A stretch of 64,000 bases of DNA, taken from contig CBDVBD010000001.1 of assembly GCA_965372135.1 (NCBI GenBank), forward strand, positions 1-64,000, read 5' to 3'. The position numbers and the translations under genes were made by a program. The notes under the pieces were generated by a model. That model did not search any database and had not been told where the DNA came from. It saw nothing but the letters and a program-made list of their open reading frames with translations. Source of the DNA: CBDVBD01 sp965372135 (GTDB lineage Bacteria > Electryoneota > RPQS01 > CBDVBD01). Shown here piece by piece: positions 25,207 through 33,761 of this stretch. How positions within the stretch are numbered: position 1 is the first letter of the stretch; every line of letters starts with the position of its first letter.

Positions 25207-25689
25207 ATGAAGAAAATCTCGATATTACTTACGTTTTGCATGCTGCTCCATCCCCTAATTGGTTTCACGCAGCAAACAAACGGAATCGACGACGGCGATG
25301 ACCTATTCCAAGCCCGTTCCATTAAGATAAACCGAATGTCGGTGGAATGGAAACACGAACCCATGGACCTGATTTTGCAAAATGGGATAAGTTATTCCGG
25401 CAAATTCATCGCACTGCAGAATAACATCTTTCGATTACAAAGTAATGGTCAGGTTAGAGAAGTCCCGTTGAAGGATGTGAAAACCATCGTCCTGAAACGA
25501 AAGCCCCAGGACCTGCTTTTGGTTGGGTTGTCTGCCGTAGGTTTAGCCGCGTTATTTGCTGGTGGAGCGTCATTGGGCTTTGACGCATCCGATCAAACAG
25601 TTGCCGGTGCTGCTGGGGTTGGTGCAGTGGTAGGTGTTGCAATCGGTTGGCGAGCATTCTACCAAAACATCGAAATCCCAACCAAGTGA
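25207..25689 (+). CDS. Small exported Sm-like protein with a glycine-rich segment
   Basis: 160 residues. Signal peptide (ISILLTFCMLLHPLIGFTQ), then the same small beta motif (LILQNGISYSGKFIALQNNIF with VPLKDVKTIVL), then a hydrophobic glycine-rich hairpin (LLLVGLSAVGLAALFAGGASLGF and GAAGVGAVVGVAIGW) like that of the gene at 22342. AAGGAGA at 25193-25199 lies before the ATG, 21 bases after the upstream stop. It is the last of four related genes and converges with the minus-strand mannosidase. Function unknown. Confidence 0.6.
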   Translation: MKKISILLTFCMLLHPLIGFTQQTNGIDDGDDLFQARSIKINRMSVEWKHEPMDLILQNGISYSGKFIALQNNIFRLQSNGQVREVPLKDVKTIVLKRKPQDLLLVGLSAVGLAALFAGGASLGFDASDQTVAGAAGVGAVVGVAIGWRAFYQNIEIPTK

Positions 25690-25718
25690 GCGAGACTATT
25701 GCAATTAGAACAATATAG

Positions 25719-25816
25719 GGGGCAACAGGAAAAAGAGTGAATCCTATATTCATTAGAAGTGTTTACTTTGATCACTCTAAAGGTAATATTCGATACATGC
25801 CTGCCTCTGTTGCCCC
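25719..25816. repeat. Nested inverted repeat between convergent genes
   Basis: The outer arms GGGGCAACAG (25719-25728) and CTGTTGCCCC (25807-25816) are perfect complements. Inside, AGAGTGA (25734-25740) pairs with TCACTCT (25772-25778). The 98-base element sits in the 169-base gap between convergent genes. It could be a bidirectional terminator-like structure, a structured RNA or a tiny mobile-element relic; no target-site duplication is evident. Confidence 0.5.
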
Positions 25817-25858
25817 TTATTATTTGTTTCAAAAGCCCATTTGACGTCAGACTTTGGA

Positions 25859-28800
25859 TCACACTAACTTAAATGTCTTGATTTCAAAAGGATTCAACAT
25901 CAACTCTATCGGGTTTGCACATGATAACTTATCACCGTCTTCCCATTCCATCAAATTAGTATCCACTAAAAAGGCATCGGGATTCCCCACTATCAACTGC
26001 CCAGTAGACAAACGCCCTTTGGTCTCCACAATTCGCAGAATCAGACAATCTTCCTTTTCTGCCTTTTTCATCACTTCCAATGACAAACCATCTCCCTCCA
26101 GTTTCCACGGCACTACAAATTCTCCCGCATCGTACCCATTAAAAGTCGTAATGCCCCCATTCAGATGTGCCGCTTGAGCAATCACATTGGAATGGATTAA
26201 CTCCCCATTATGTGGGAGAAAACTATATGTGAATTGATGTATTCCTTGATCTGCATCGGGATCGGGATTGGTCGGTGCGCGCAGCAAATTCAAATCCAAC
26301 ACATTGCCCAGAACTTTATGACCGTATTTACAGTCGTTCAACAGTGCCACCCCATAATCTTGCTCTGAGATGTCGGCATACTTATGAGCCGCCACCTCGA
26401 ATTTCGCCGCATCCCACGATGTATTGCGATGCGTAGCACGTTGGATATACCCGTATTGAATATCAAACGTCGCCTGATCGGTATAAACCTCCACCGGGAA
26501 CGCCACCCGGAGCATCTTGTGCTTTTCCCGCCACTCAACGGTCGTATCGAAATCCAATTTCTTGCTGTGATTTGCCAACGTCACCTTCTGCTCGATGTCG
26601 GATTTTCCGACACCTAATCTGAACCGGAATCCTTGTCTGACTGGACCCCGGGGAAGGAAATCCATACCGCTGGCTGTAGCGGTATCAATTACTGCATCTT
26701 CGTAGAAAATCTCGATTTCCCATGCGTCGAAATCATTGGGGTGATCCTCGTAGAGCGTCAACACATTCCCCATTTTCCCTTCCGGTATAATGTTGCGCTT
26801 GACCTCCTTATCCCATGCTTGCAATAACCGTCCGTCATTATCAAATTGATACCGCACCAGGTCGTTTTCCAACACCAAACTGCTGGTGTCCACCGGAACC
26901 GGAACATCTCCTGAGGCTTTCTTGATAGTTACAAAGGAATATGGCGGAATATTAATCTGGACTATTACCTGCTCACCTTCCCATTGCGCAGGAAGTGTAT
27001 TCCCGTGCTGGTCTTCCACGCCACACTGTTGCCAGCCCTCTGGAAGCACCACCGGACCATGGTAAGGATAATGCGTACTGTTAAACGCTACCAGCGCATC
27101 GTGGCTGGGATTAAACAGCTTCTCTGCGGCTCTTTGCATCAAATCATCCAGGCTATCTAAAGCTTGCCGGTATTCCGTATGCGTCACCTGGTACACTTTG
27201 GTAATGCTGGACCCGGGCAAGATGTCGTGAAATTGATTAATCAGCACCGTTTTCCAAATCCGATCCAATTCTTCAGAAGGGTAGAATTCCAATGGCAGAC
27301 ACGACCATAAAAATTCCGTCACCTTTAACTGTTGTTCCAATAATCGGTTCTGTTTCTTGACCAACCCGTGAGTAGTCAACGTCCCTCTATGTGCTTCCAG
27401 GTACAATTCCCCCGCCCAAGTGGAGATATTATCTCGGTGTGTATCCAACCGATGGAAAAAATCCCTGGCGGTGCCGAAACGGACACGTGGCGCGCCCTCC
27501 AAATCCTCCATCCGCTTCCCCAATTCGATATTTTCCTCTTTTGGACCGCCACCGCCGTTCCCGGTGCCGAACAAGCTAATAAACTCCGGCAGGAATCCCT
27601 TTTCCTTAAACTTGTCCTGCGCCGGAACCAAAAAATCGGTGGACAGATAACTGTTATACGTGTCTTCCGGAGGGAAATGTGTAAGGACTTCGCTGCTGTC
27701 GATCCCACGCCAGATAAACGTATGATGGGGAAACTCGTTAATCTGATTCCATGACAACTTCTGAGTTATGAAATAGTCGATACCGCTTTTCTTCATAATT
27801 TGCGGCATCGATCCCGAATACCCAAACACATCCGGAAGCCAAAGGTTATCAACATCGATCCCGAATTCATCCATGAAAAAATTCTTGCCGTGCAGGATTT
27901 GCCTGACCATCGATTCCCCGCTAATTAGGTTACAGTCCGCCTCCACCCACATCCCCCCTTGCAGTTCCCACCGTCCTTCTGCTACACGTTGCTTGATCTT
28001 TCCATACAATGCCGGGTAATGTTCTTTAACGAACGCATATAACTGCGGCTGCGACGCCCCGAACACATATTCCGGGTACTGATCCATCAGCGCGATTTGA
28101 CTGGAAAATGTTCGGGCGCACTTCCGAATCGTTTCTTGCACCGTCCATAGCCATGCTGTATCGATATGAGCATGTCCTACGGCGGTTGCCGCCAAATCCG
28201 ACTCACACGTTGGTTTATCCAATTCCTGTTTTAAACGTGCTCGACACTTACCTGCATTGTCCCGATGATCGGTGAATGCATCGATCGCTGAATTGACCGT
28301 ATCGATGATGCATGCCCGGCGTACACTGTCCTTGGGCAGGTGCTTGATCAATCCTATCAACGTCCGCAAGTCCAGGTGCAGCTCCCAAATTTCCTCGTCG
28401 AACACACACAACCGCATCGCAACCACTTTGGCATCGTAATACCCATATCGCTTTGGCGAATCCAACGCCGGATCCGGTTCGGTAATCACCCCGAACAGTC
28501 CGTTGGCAGCCGCTTCTACCCATAACTCGATTTCCTCACCACCGGCACAACTATCAATCAAACGTACTACATCCCGGCTGAACTCCTCCCGGAATACCGA
28601 CCCGTTGGAGATCCCCTGGAGCATTTCCCCGTCACCCGAATACACCAATCCTTCCCCGGAGAAATCCAACCATGCCGCCACTTTCTTCCCCTTCCAACTC
28701 GTCGGAACCTGCACTTTCAGATGAAACCAGGCACTGTCCCACGTTTCCCCCCAAGAATCTCCTTCTCGAATCGGTGTATACTCTCCATTGAGACGATCCT

Positions 28801-28975
28801 GGAAAATCACTGGTTCCTTCGACCGGAATAATTCCCCATCCAAAGGTACAAAATCACTCAGAATTTGATCACCTACACGTTCGTAGAATCGTTCGATCCG
28901 GGTCACCCGAATTTCTTCAATTTTTTCATTCATATTTCGCCAATTTTTCCGTTCTTTCGTCAATATATCCATCAT
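25859..28975 (-). CDS. GH38-family alpha-mannosidase
   Basis: 1038 residues, the usual size for bacterial GH38 enzymes that cleave alpha-mannosides, using Zn at the active site. The metal-site motif VGHAHIDTAWLW lies near residue 270, and the nucleophile is Asp382 in LWLPDVFGYSG. The C-terminal half is beta-rich, as in the family (YIQRATHRNTSWDAAKFEVAAHKYADIS, LLRAPTNPDPDADQG). No signal peptide is seen, so it should be cytosolic. The first in-frame ATG is at 28975; the ATG at 28933 (MNEKIEEIRVTRIERF) is a good alternative, and neither has a clear ribosome site. It is the only sugar enzyme in the window, so its substrate source lies elsewhere. Confidence 0.88.
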   Translation of the reverse strand: MMDILTKERKNWRNMNEKIEEIRVTRIERFYERVGDQILSDFVPLDGELFRSKEPVIFQDRLNGEYTPIREGDSWGETWDSAWFHLKVQVPTSWKGKKVAAWLDFSGEGLVYSGDGEMLQGISNGSVFREEFSRDVVRLIDSCAGGEEIELWVEAAANGLFGVITEPDPALDSPKRYGYYDAKVVAMRLCVFDEEIWELHLDLRTLIGLIKHLPKDSVRRACIIDTVNSAIDAFTDHRDNAGKCRARLKQELDKPTCESDLAATAVGHAHIDTAWLWTVQETIRKCARTFSSQIALMDQYPEYVFGASQPQLYAFVKEHYPALYGKIKQRVAEGRWELQGGMWVEADCNLISGESMVRQILHGKNFFMDEFGIDVDNLWLPDVFGYSGSMPQIMKKSGIDYFITQKLSWNQINEFPHHTFIWRGIDSSEVLTHFPPEDTYNSYLSTDFLVPAQDKFKEKGFLPEFISLFGTGNGGGGPKEENIELGKRMEDLEGAPRVRFGTARDFFHRLDTHRDNISTWAGELYLEAHRGTLTTHGLVKKQNRLLEQQLKVTEFLWSCLPLEFYPSEELDRIWKTVLINQFHDILPGSSITKVYQVTHTEYRQALDSLDDLMQRAAEKLFNPSHDALVAFNSTHYPYHGPVVLPEGWQQCGVEDQHGNTLPAQWEGEQVIVQINIPPYSFVTIKKASGDVPVPVDTSSLVLENDLVRYQFDNDGRLLQAWDKEVKRNIIPEGKMGNVLTLYEDHPNDFDAWEIEIFYEDAVIDTATASGMDFLPRGPVRQGFRFRLGVGKSDIEQKVTLANHSKKLDFDTTVEWREKHKMLRVAFPVEVYTDQATFDIQYGYIQRATHRNTSWDAAKFEVAAHKYADISEQDYGVALLNDCKYGHKVLGNVLDLNLLRAPTNPDPDADQGIHQFTYSFLPHNGELIHSNVIAQAAHLNGGITTFNGYDAGEFVVPWKLEGDGLSLEVMKKAEKEDCLILRIVETKGRLSTGQLIVGNPDAFLVDTNLMEWEDGDKLSCANPIELMLNPFEIKTFKLV

Positions 28976-29179
28976 CGTTATAGTCGCCCTACATGGTCAG
29001 CACCCGATAAACCATCATTATAGGAGATTTAATCGTCTGACATGTATGGTGAAACCTGTCAATCAAATATACTGGTAACCATCTTTTTTATCAAGGGAAA
29101 TTTCGGAAATGTGGGGAGCTGATTTTTAAGGAGTAACGATAATTTAGGAATGGGGTGGAAAAGAGAAAAATCTGTTGAC
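28976..29179. other. Gap between mannosidase and kinase genes
   Basis: A minus-strand TATAAT (29017-29022 on the plus strand) lies 41 bases before the first mannosidase ATG and could be its -10 box; no good -35 box is found at the right distance. No terminator for the upstream kinase gene was identified. Confidence 0.3.
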
Positions 29180-30523
29180 TCAGAAACGTATCGTAAATAC
29201 TGTGTTTACACCAAGTACTGAACTGACGTTCATGGTGGCGCCGTGCAATCGCATGATTTGTTTTGACAAGCTTAACCCGATACCGGAACCCTCGGTTTTA
29301 GTGGTGAAGAATGGGATAAAGATTTTGTCCAGGACTTCCGCTTTTATGCCGTGTCCGTTATCTTCCACCTGGATCACCGGACACCCCCGTCCGTCGGTCC
29401 TGGCAATCATTTTGATGGTCGGATTGGGAGCGTTTTCCAGGGCTTCTACGGAATTTTTACAGAGGTTGATCAATACCTGTTCGATCATGTTGGGATCAGC
29501 GGTCAGTTCCAATGTTTCCGGGTCCACCGATACCTGGAGATCTATGGATTTTTGCCGGATTTGATCCCCCATCAGGTTTCTTATTCGATTGAATAATTCT
29601 TCAATCAGGAATACTTCGTATTTCGGTTTGGGAATCCGGGTTAGTTTTCGGTAATCCTCCACGAAATGCAAAAGTCCATTACTGCGTTTTTCGATGGTTT
29701 TTACTGCGTTAACGATGTCATTGACAGCTTCATCCTCAGGATTGAATTTATCGGTATCAGCTGATAACATTAATTTTGTTGTGGAGGCTAAGGAAGAGAT
29801 GGGTGCGATGGAATTCATGATTTCGTGCGTTAAGGTACGGATAAGTGTCTGCCAGGCTTCCATTTCCTTTTCTTCCAACTCCCGCTGGATGTTGGTCAAC
29901 GACACCAAGGTAAAGGATTGCTGATGAGAGACGAATCCAGTGGCGTAAATCGACAATTGCAGCGATCGCTCTTCGTCCTGCAAGTTGATTTGTTCTTTCT
30001 CGCCGGGTTGGATATTTATAAGGGTGTCTGCCAGTTCCCGGCTGATGGGGGATAGCAGTTTGATATTACGAAGGTTAGGGATTTTTAGCAGGCGTTTGGC
30101 GGCATTGTTGATCAACGTAACTTCCCCGTTCACGTCGTATGATATCAGACCCACGCCGACATGTTGGATAATGGTTTGAATGAAGCGATGATGCTCTTCC
30201 TTTTCCATCCGGATTCGCTTGAAGTTGTTCAAGACTTCGCCGAATGCATTGTGCAGGTCTTTGAATGTGGAACCTTTGGAAGTGCTGGCAAAGGGTTGCG
30301 AAAAGTCGGAATATTTTATTGATAACAGGAATCGTGTGACGTCGCGGTTGGTTTTTTCCACGTAGTGGAATAGTGCAAACACCTGATAAATAATGAGTAC
30401 ACCGACAATGAATACCGTGGCATACAGTTGTGTTTGGAATAGAAGATAGAGAAACAGGAATATGGTGGCACCCAACAAAATCAGCCGCAAGGTGCAGTTT
30501 AGGCGGAACCGTTTAAAGATCAT
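29180..30523 (-). CDS. NtrY-like histidine kinase without an extracellular sensor domain
   Basis: 447 residues. Two adjacent membrane segments (LILLGATIFLFLYLLF and VFIVGVLIIYQVFALFHYV) are separated by only about six residues, leaving no periplasmic domain. Then come a linker, a PAS-like domain (FIQTIIQHVGVGLISYDVNGEVTLINNAAKRLL), the phospho-acceptor box LTHEIMNSIAPISSL, and the ATPase domain (NLCKNSVEALENA, VEDNGHGI, GSGIGLSLSKQI). Kinases with such short loops often sense through a membrane partner, as BceS does with its ABC transporter; here the divergent permease array is the obvious candidate (inference). Its start overlaps the end of the regulator gene by 11 bases. Confidence 0.88.
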   Translation of the reverse strand: MIFKRFRLNCTLRLILLGATIFLFLYLLFQTQLYATVFIVGVLIIYQVFALFHYVEKTNRDVTRFLLSIKYSDFSQPFASTSKGSTFKDLHNAFGEVLNNFKRIRMEKEEHHRFIQTIIQHVGVGLISYDVNGEVTLINNAAKRLLKIPNLRNIKLLSPISRELADTLINIQPGEKEQINLQDEERSLQLSIYATGFVSHQQSFTLVSLTNIQRELEEKEMEAWQTLIRTLTHEIMNSIAPISSLASTTKLMLSADTDKFNPEDEAVNDIVNAVKTIEKRSNGLLHFVEDYRKLTRIPKPKYEVFLIEELFNRIRNLMGDQIRQKSIDLQVSVDPETLELTADPNMIEQVLINLCKNSVEALENAPNPTIKMIARTDGRGCPVIQVEDNGHGIKAEVLDKIFIPFFTTKTEGSGIGLSLSKQIMRLHGATMNVSSVLGVNTVFTIRF

Positions 30524-31889
30524 GCTTCTCCATCCTTCGGTACAATGAGGCTCGAGTGATGCCTAATTCCTTTGCGGCATAAGTCACGTTCCCTTCGTAC
30601 TTGGTCAAGGCTTTTCTGATGATGGTTTTCTCCACGAAATCCAAGTCGAAATTATCGAATATCAAACCTTCCAGGTTTGCCACGGCAGACGGAAACAGAA
30701 AATCCGACGGTTGCAGCGTTTCGGTCTCCGCCAGGATAACGGCTCGTTCGATGGCATGCCGGAGTTCACGGATATTTCCGGGCCAATGATAACGCTGAAG
30801 CTTTTTCATGGTGGCGGAATTGATACTGTCTATGGGCTTTTTATATTTCTTGGAAAAAATCGATACGAAGTGATCCACTAACAGCGGGATATCGTCCACA
30901 CGTTTACGGAGTGGAGGTATTTGGATTTCCACGGTGTTGATGCGATAGAGCAGGTCCTGGCGAAATTCATTGCCCTGCACCATGTCATGGATATGCAAGT
31001 TGGTGGCGCATATCAAGCGAATATCGATGTCGATGGGTGCATTCGATCCCAGCCGGATTACCTGGCGGTTTTCCAATACCCGCAGCAGCTTCGCCTGCAG
31101 GGCTATCGGTACGTTTGCGATTTCGTCCAAGAAGATGGTGCCGCCGGAAGCTACTTCGAATCGACCCGGTCGGTTTTCCTTGGCATCGGTGAAGGCACCT
31201 TTCATGTAACCAAAGAGTTCACTTTCGAACAACGTATCGGAAATCGCACCCACATCCACACTGATAAAAACTTCATCCGCGCGTTCCGAGCCGCGGTGCA
31301 GAGCGCGTGCCACCAATTCTTTTCCCGTGCCGTTTTCCCCCAAAATCAACACATCGGCATCGGTATCCGCCACCTTTCGAATTGCGTTGAACACCTCTTG
31401 TATTGCGGAACTGACTCCGATCATTTCGTGGAAACGCTGATCGATATCGGCACTTAATTGCTTTTGGCGCGATCGGAATTTATCCACCTCACGCTGCGAC
31501 TGACGCAGGTTCATTGCGGAGGATAGTGTAGCTAACAGCTTTTCGTTCTGCCAGGGTTTCAGCACAAAGTCGGTGGCACCTTGTTTGATGGCTTTAACCG
31601 CCATTTCCACATCACCGAAAGCGGTAATCATAATCACCACCGCCGAGGGGTCGATTTCCTGAATCTTTTCCAACCAGTGAAACCCTTCCAATCCGCTGGT
31701 TACATCCTCGGTAAAATTCATGTCCAGCAGGATAACATCGTAGGTCTCATTCTGTAGCAACGATGGGATATGGTCGGGATTTTTTTCCGTGTGTACCACT
31801 GAGATATGCTGCTTGAGGAACATCTGTGCAGCAAGGAGGATATCCTCATTATCATCGACGATCAGGATTCTCCCGGAAACCTTAGCCAT
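30513..31889 (-). CDS. NtrC-family sigma-54 response regulator (exporter array)
   Basis: 458 residues. Receiver with phospho-acceptor Asp56 (VILLDMNF), AAA+ domain with Walker A GENGTGKE, sigma-54 loop GAFTDA (a common variant of GAFTGA), Walker B GGTIFLDEIANVP, and a C-terminal Fis-type helix-turn-helix (NVTYAAKELGITRASLYRRM). The start at 31889 (MAKVSGRILIVDD) is preferred over 31913: AAGG lies upstream, and the sigma-70 promoter at 31926-31954 would leave 31913 almost without a leader. It is encoded divergently from the exporter array, whose promoter is a consensus sigma-54 site, so it is very likely the activator of that promoter. Confidence 0.92.
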   Translation of the reverse strand: MAKVSGRILIVDDNEDILLAAQMFLKQHISVVHTEKNPDHIPSLLQNETYDVILLDMNFTEDVTSGLEGFHWLEKIQEIDPSAVVIMITAFGDVEMAVKAIKQGATDFVLKPWQNEKLLATLSSAMNLRQSQREVDKFRSRQKQLSADIDQRFHEMIGVSSAIQEVFNAIRKVADTDADVLILGENGTGKELVARALHRGSERADEVFISVDVGAISDTLFESELFGYMKGAFTDAKENRPGRFEVASGGTIFLDEIANVPIALQAKLLRVLENRQVIRLGSNAPIDIDIRLICATNLHIHDMVQGNEFRQDLLYRINTVEIQIPPLRKRVDDIPLLVDHFVSIFSKKYKKPIDSINSATMKKLQRYHWPGNIRELRHAIERAVILAETETLQPSDFLFPSAVANLEGLIFDNFDLDFVEKTIIRKALTKYEGNVTYAAKELGITRASLYRRMEKHDL

Positions 31890-31925
31890 GAGATCAACCT
31901 TTTTATCAATCATCTGTTGTCTCGT

Positions 31926-31954
31926 AATATATGGATTTACAGCGATATTGTCAA
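31926..31954 (-). promoter_or_regulatory. Sigma-70-type promoter of the regulator-kinase operon
   Basis: Read on the minus strand: TTGACA (complement of 31949-31954), a 17-bp spacer, then TATATT (complement of 31926-31931). Transcription would begin about 30 bases before the regulator ATG at 31889. Confidence 0.7.
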
Positions 31955-32097
31955 GTATTGGTGAATGAAAATATTCACTTGTGATTTCGGATTACTTCTG
32001 TATGGCAAATATCATTCCACATGCGCAAATTTATATACTGAGAAACCAGCGGCTAAGGCTCAGCAGCGGTTAAGCATGATAAGTAGTTAGCCTTTAG

Positions 32098-32113
32098 TGT
32101 CCGATATCGGACA
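32098..32113. promoter_or_regulatory. Perfect palindrome, probable activator-binding site
   Basis: TGTCCGATATCGGACA is a perfect 16-bp palindrome. Its centre is about 220 bp upstream of the -24 element at 32324, a typical distance for an NtrC-type enhancer. A weak partial match lies at 32136-32151 (TGGACGCCGATTGTCA). Confidence 0.65.
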
Positions 32114-32323
32114 TTAGTTGACCGGAACCGAACACTGGACGCCGATTGTCAGGTAATATCAGGATTAGTCTGGAGTGGGTGAACTGGGGGAATGGTCAAA
32201 GGAATCGCATGTGGATATGAAATTGTATTATGATAATTATAATATAGATACAACATGAATAGGATTTCCGATTTTGTCATTGTTGGAATTTAAGTACGTA
32301 TGATATATTATATATACCCGCAT

Positions 32324-32339
32324 TGGCACCAATCTTGCC
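32324..32339 (+). promoter_or_regulatory. Sigma-54 promoter of the exporter array
   Basis: TGGCACCAATCTTGCC matches the sigma-54 consensus TGGCAC-N5-TTGC exactly, with GG at -24 and GC at -12. It lies 46 bases before the adaptor ATG at 32386 and beside an NtrC-type regulator gene. Confidence 0.85.
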
Positions 32340-32385
32340 TAATATAATGAACATAGAATTGCTATTTTCTGAGGAATGGAAGATC

Positions 32386-33639
32386 ATGGACCGTCAAATC
32401 AAGAAAAAGAAGTGGACACCAAAACGGATTGCTACGATGTCCTTAGCTGCCGTTTTTTTGGTATTTGCATTGAAAGTCATTTTATTCGATACCAGGGACA
32501 CCAAGCTGAATGTCAATGCCGAAAGGCTGTCTATTTCCACCGTTACAAAAGGACCATTTCAGGAATTTATCGCGGTGACCGGAACCTTGATTCCCATCAA
32601 GACCATCTATTTGGACGCCATCGAGGGGGGTAGGGTGGATTCGATATACCTGGAAGCTGGGACCTATGTCAATAGAGGCGACAGTATTTTGAAATTGGTG
32701 AATACCAACCTGATGATGGATATTATGTACCGGGAAGCGGAGCTGTTCCAACAGAGCAATAATCTGAGAAACACACGGCTTTTGATGGAGCAAAACCGTC
32801 TGAGAATCCAAGGTGAGATTCTGGAATTGGATTACCAGATTACCCAGCAGCGGCGTGTAGTGGAAAATAATGAGGAATTGAAAAAGAGGAATTTGATTGC
32901 CGATCAGGACTATGAGGAAGCATTGGATCAGTACCAGTATTTGATGAATACACGGGATCTGACATTGGTATCCCACCGGCAGGATTCGGTATTTCGGGAG
33001 GTGCAGGTTGAACAATTGGAGGCAGGGCTGGACCGGATGGAAGAAAACCTCGAATTTGTGAGACAAAATGTGGAAAACTTGATTCTGAAGGCTCCCTTTT
33101 CCGGCCATCTGACGTCGTTGAATGCGGAGATCGGGGAATCAAAAGTCCGGGGAGAACGGTTGGGGCAGATCGATGTGTTGGACGGTTTCAAAGTGCGCGT
33201 GGCGGTGGATGAGCACTATATCACCCGGGTGAATATCGGGCTCAGAGGGGAATTTACCTTGGCGGATTCGATCTATCAATTGATAATCAAGAAAGTGTAT
33301 CCGGAGGTGATTAACGGCAGGTTTGAAGTGAACATGGAATTTGTGGATCAGGAACCGGAGGAAGTCCGGCGCGGGCAATCGCTGCATATCCGGTTGGAAT
33401 TAGGAGATTTGTCGGAAGCACTGCTTCTGGATCGCGGCGGATTTTACCAGAGCACCGGCGGGCAGTGGGTATATGTGTTGGACGAATCAGAACAGTTTGC
33501 GATAAAGCGCAAGATCAGGATCGGGCGGCAGAATCCGGAAGTGTTTGAGGTGTTGGAAGGGTTGGAACCGGGTGAGAAGGTGATAACCTCGTCTTATAGT
33601 AACTACGGAGATGTGGATAGATTAATGCTAAAACAGTAG
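32386..33639 (+). CDS. MacA/HlyD-type periplasmic adaptor protein
   Basis: 417 residues. A basic N-terminus and one membrane anchor (ATMSLAAVFLVFALKVILF, residues 16-34) are followed by the first half of a lipoyl/barrel-sandwich domain (GGRVDSIYLEAGTYVNRGDSILKL), a long alpha-helical hairpin (residues ~110-225), the second half (LILKAPFSGHLTSLNAEIGESKVRG), a beta-barrel domain and a membrane-proximal C-terminus (EVLEGLEPGEKVITSSYSN). It should link the inner-membrane ABC exporter to an outer-membrane channel, which is not in the window. GAGGAATGGAAG before the ATG at 32386 fixes the start; the frame is open further upstream. It is the first gene after the sigma-54 promoter. Confidence 0.88.
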   Translation: MDRQIKKKKWTPKRIATMSLAAVFLVFALKVILFDTRDTKLNVNAERLSISTVTKGPFQEFIAVTGTLIPIKTIYLDAIEGGRVDSIYLEAGTYVNRGDSILKLVNTNLMMDIMYREAELFQQSNNLRNTRLLMEQNRLRIQGEILELDYQITQQRRVVENNEELKKRNLIADQDYEEALDQYQYLMNTRDLTLVSHRQDSVFREVQVEQLEAGLDRMEENLEFVRQNVENLILKAPFSGHLTSLNAEIGESKVRGERLGQIDVLDGFKVRVAVDEHYITRVNIGLRGEFTLADSIYQLIIKKVYPEVINGRFEVNMEFVDQEPEEVRRGQSLHIRLELGDLSEALLLDRGGFYQSTGGQWVYVLDESEQFAIKRKIRIGRQNPEVFEVLEGLEPGEKVITSSYSNYGDVDRLMLKQ

Positions 33640-33668
33640 TAACAGAAAATCTTTTACATGCTTTCGTG

Positions 33669-33707
33669 GTGCAGGGTGTCAACGAATCTTGATTCCTCAC
33701 CCTGCAC
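33669..33707 (+). other. Intercistronic stem-loop
   Basis: GTGCAGGGTG pairs perfectly with CACCCTGCAC across a 19-base loop, in the gap between adaptor and ATPase genes. It is followed by A-rich sequence, not a T-run, so it is more likely to set mRNA stability or the expression ratio than to end transcription. Confidence 0.55.
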
Positions 33708-33761
33708 AAAAACCGAATTCGAAACATAAAAAAATGTACAACATACAACATGGAGTCGAGA

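Noticed and set aside
25859..28975. Plus-strand frames opposite the alpha-mannosidase
   Set aside because: The minus-strand protein has both catalytic GH38 motifs over 1038 residues; the opposite frames are shadows.
29011..29063. Minus-strand TTGACA and TATAAT before the mannosidase gene as one promoter
   Set aside because: The boxes are 35 bases apart, far from the 17-bp spacing; only the -10 box alone is possible.
30921..31457. 178-codon plus-strand frame opposite the second NtrC-type regulator
   Set aside because: Antisense shadow of the AAA+ domain, whose motifs are intact on the minus strand.
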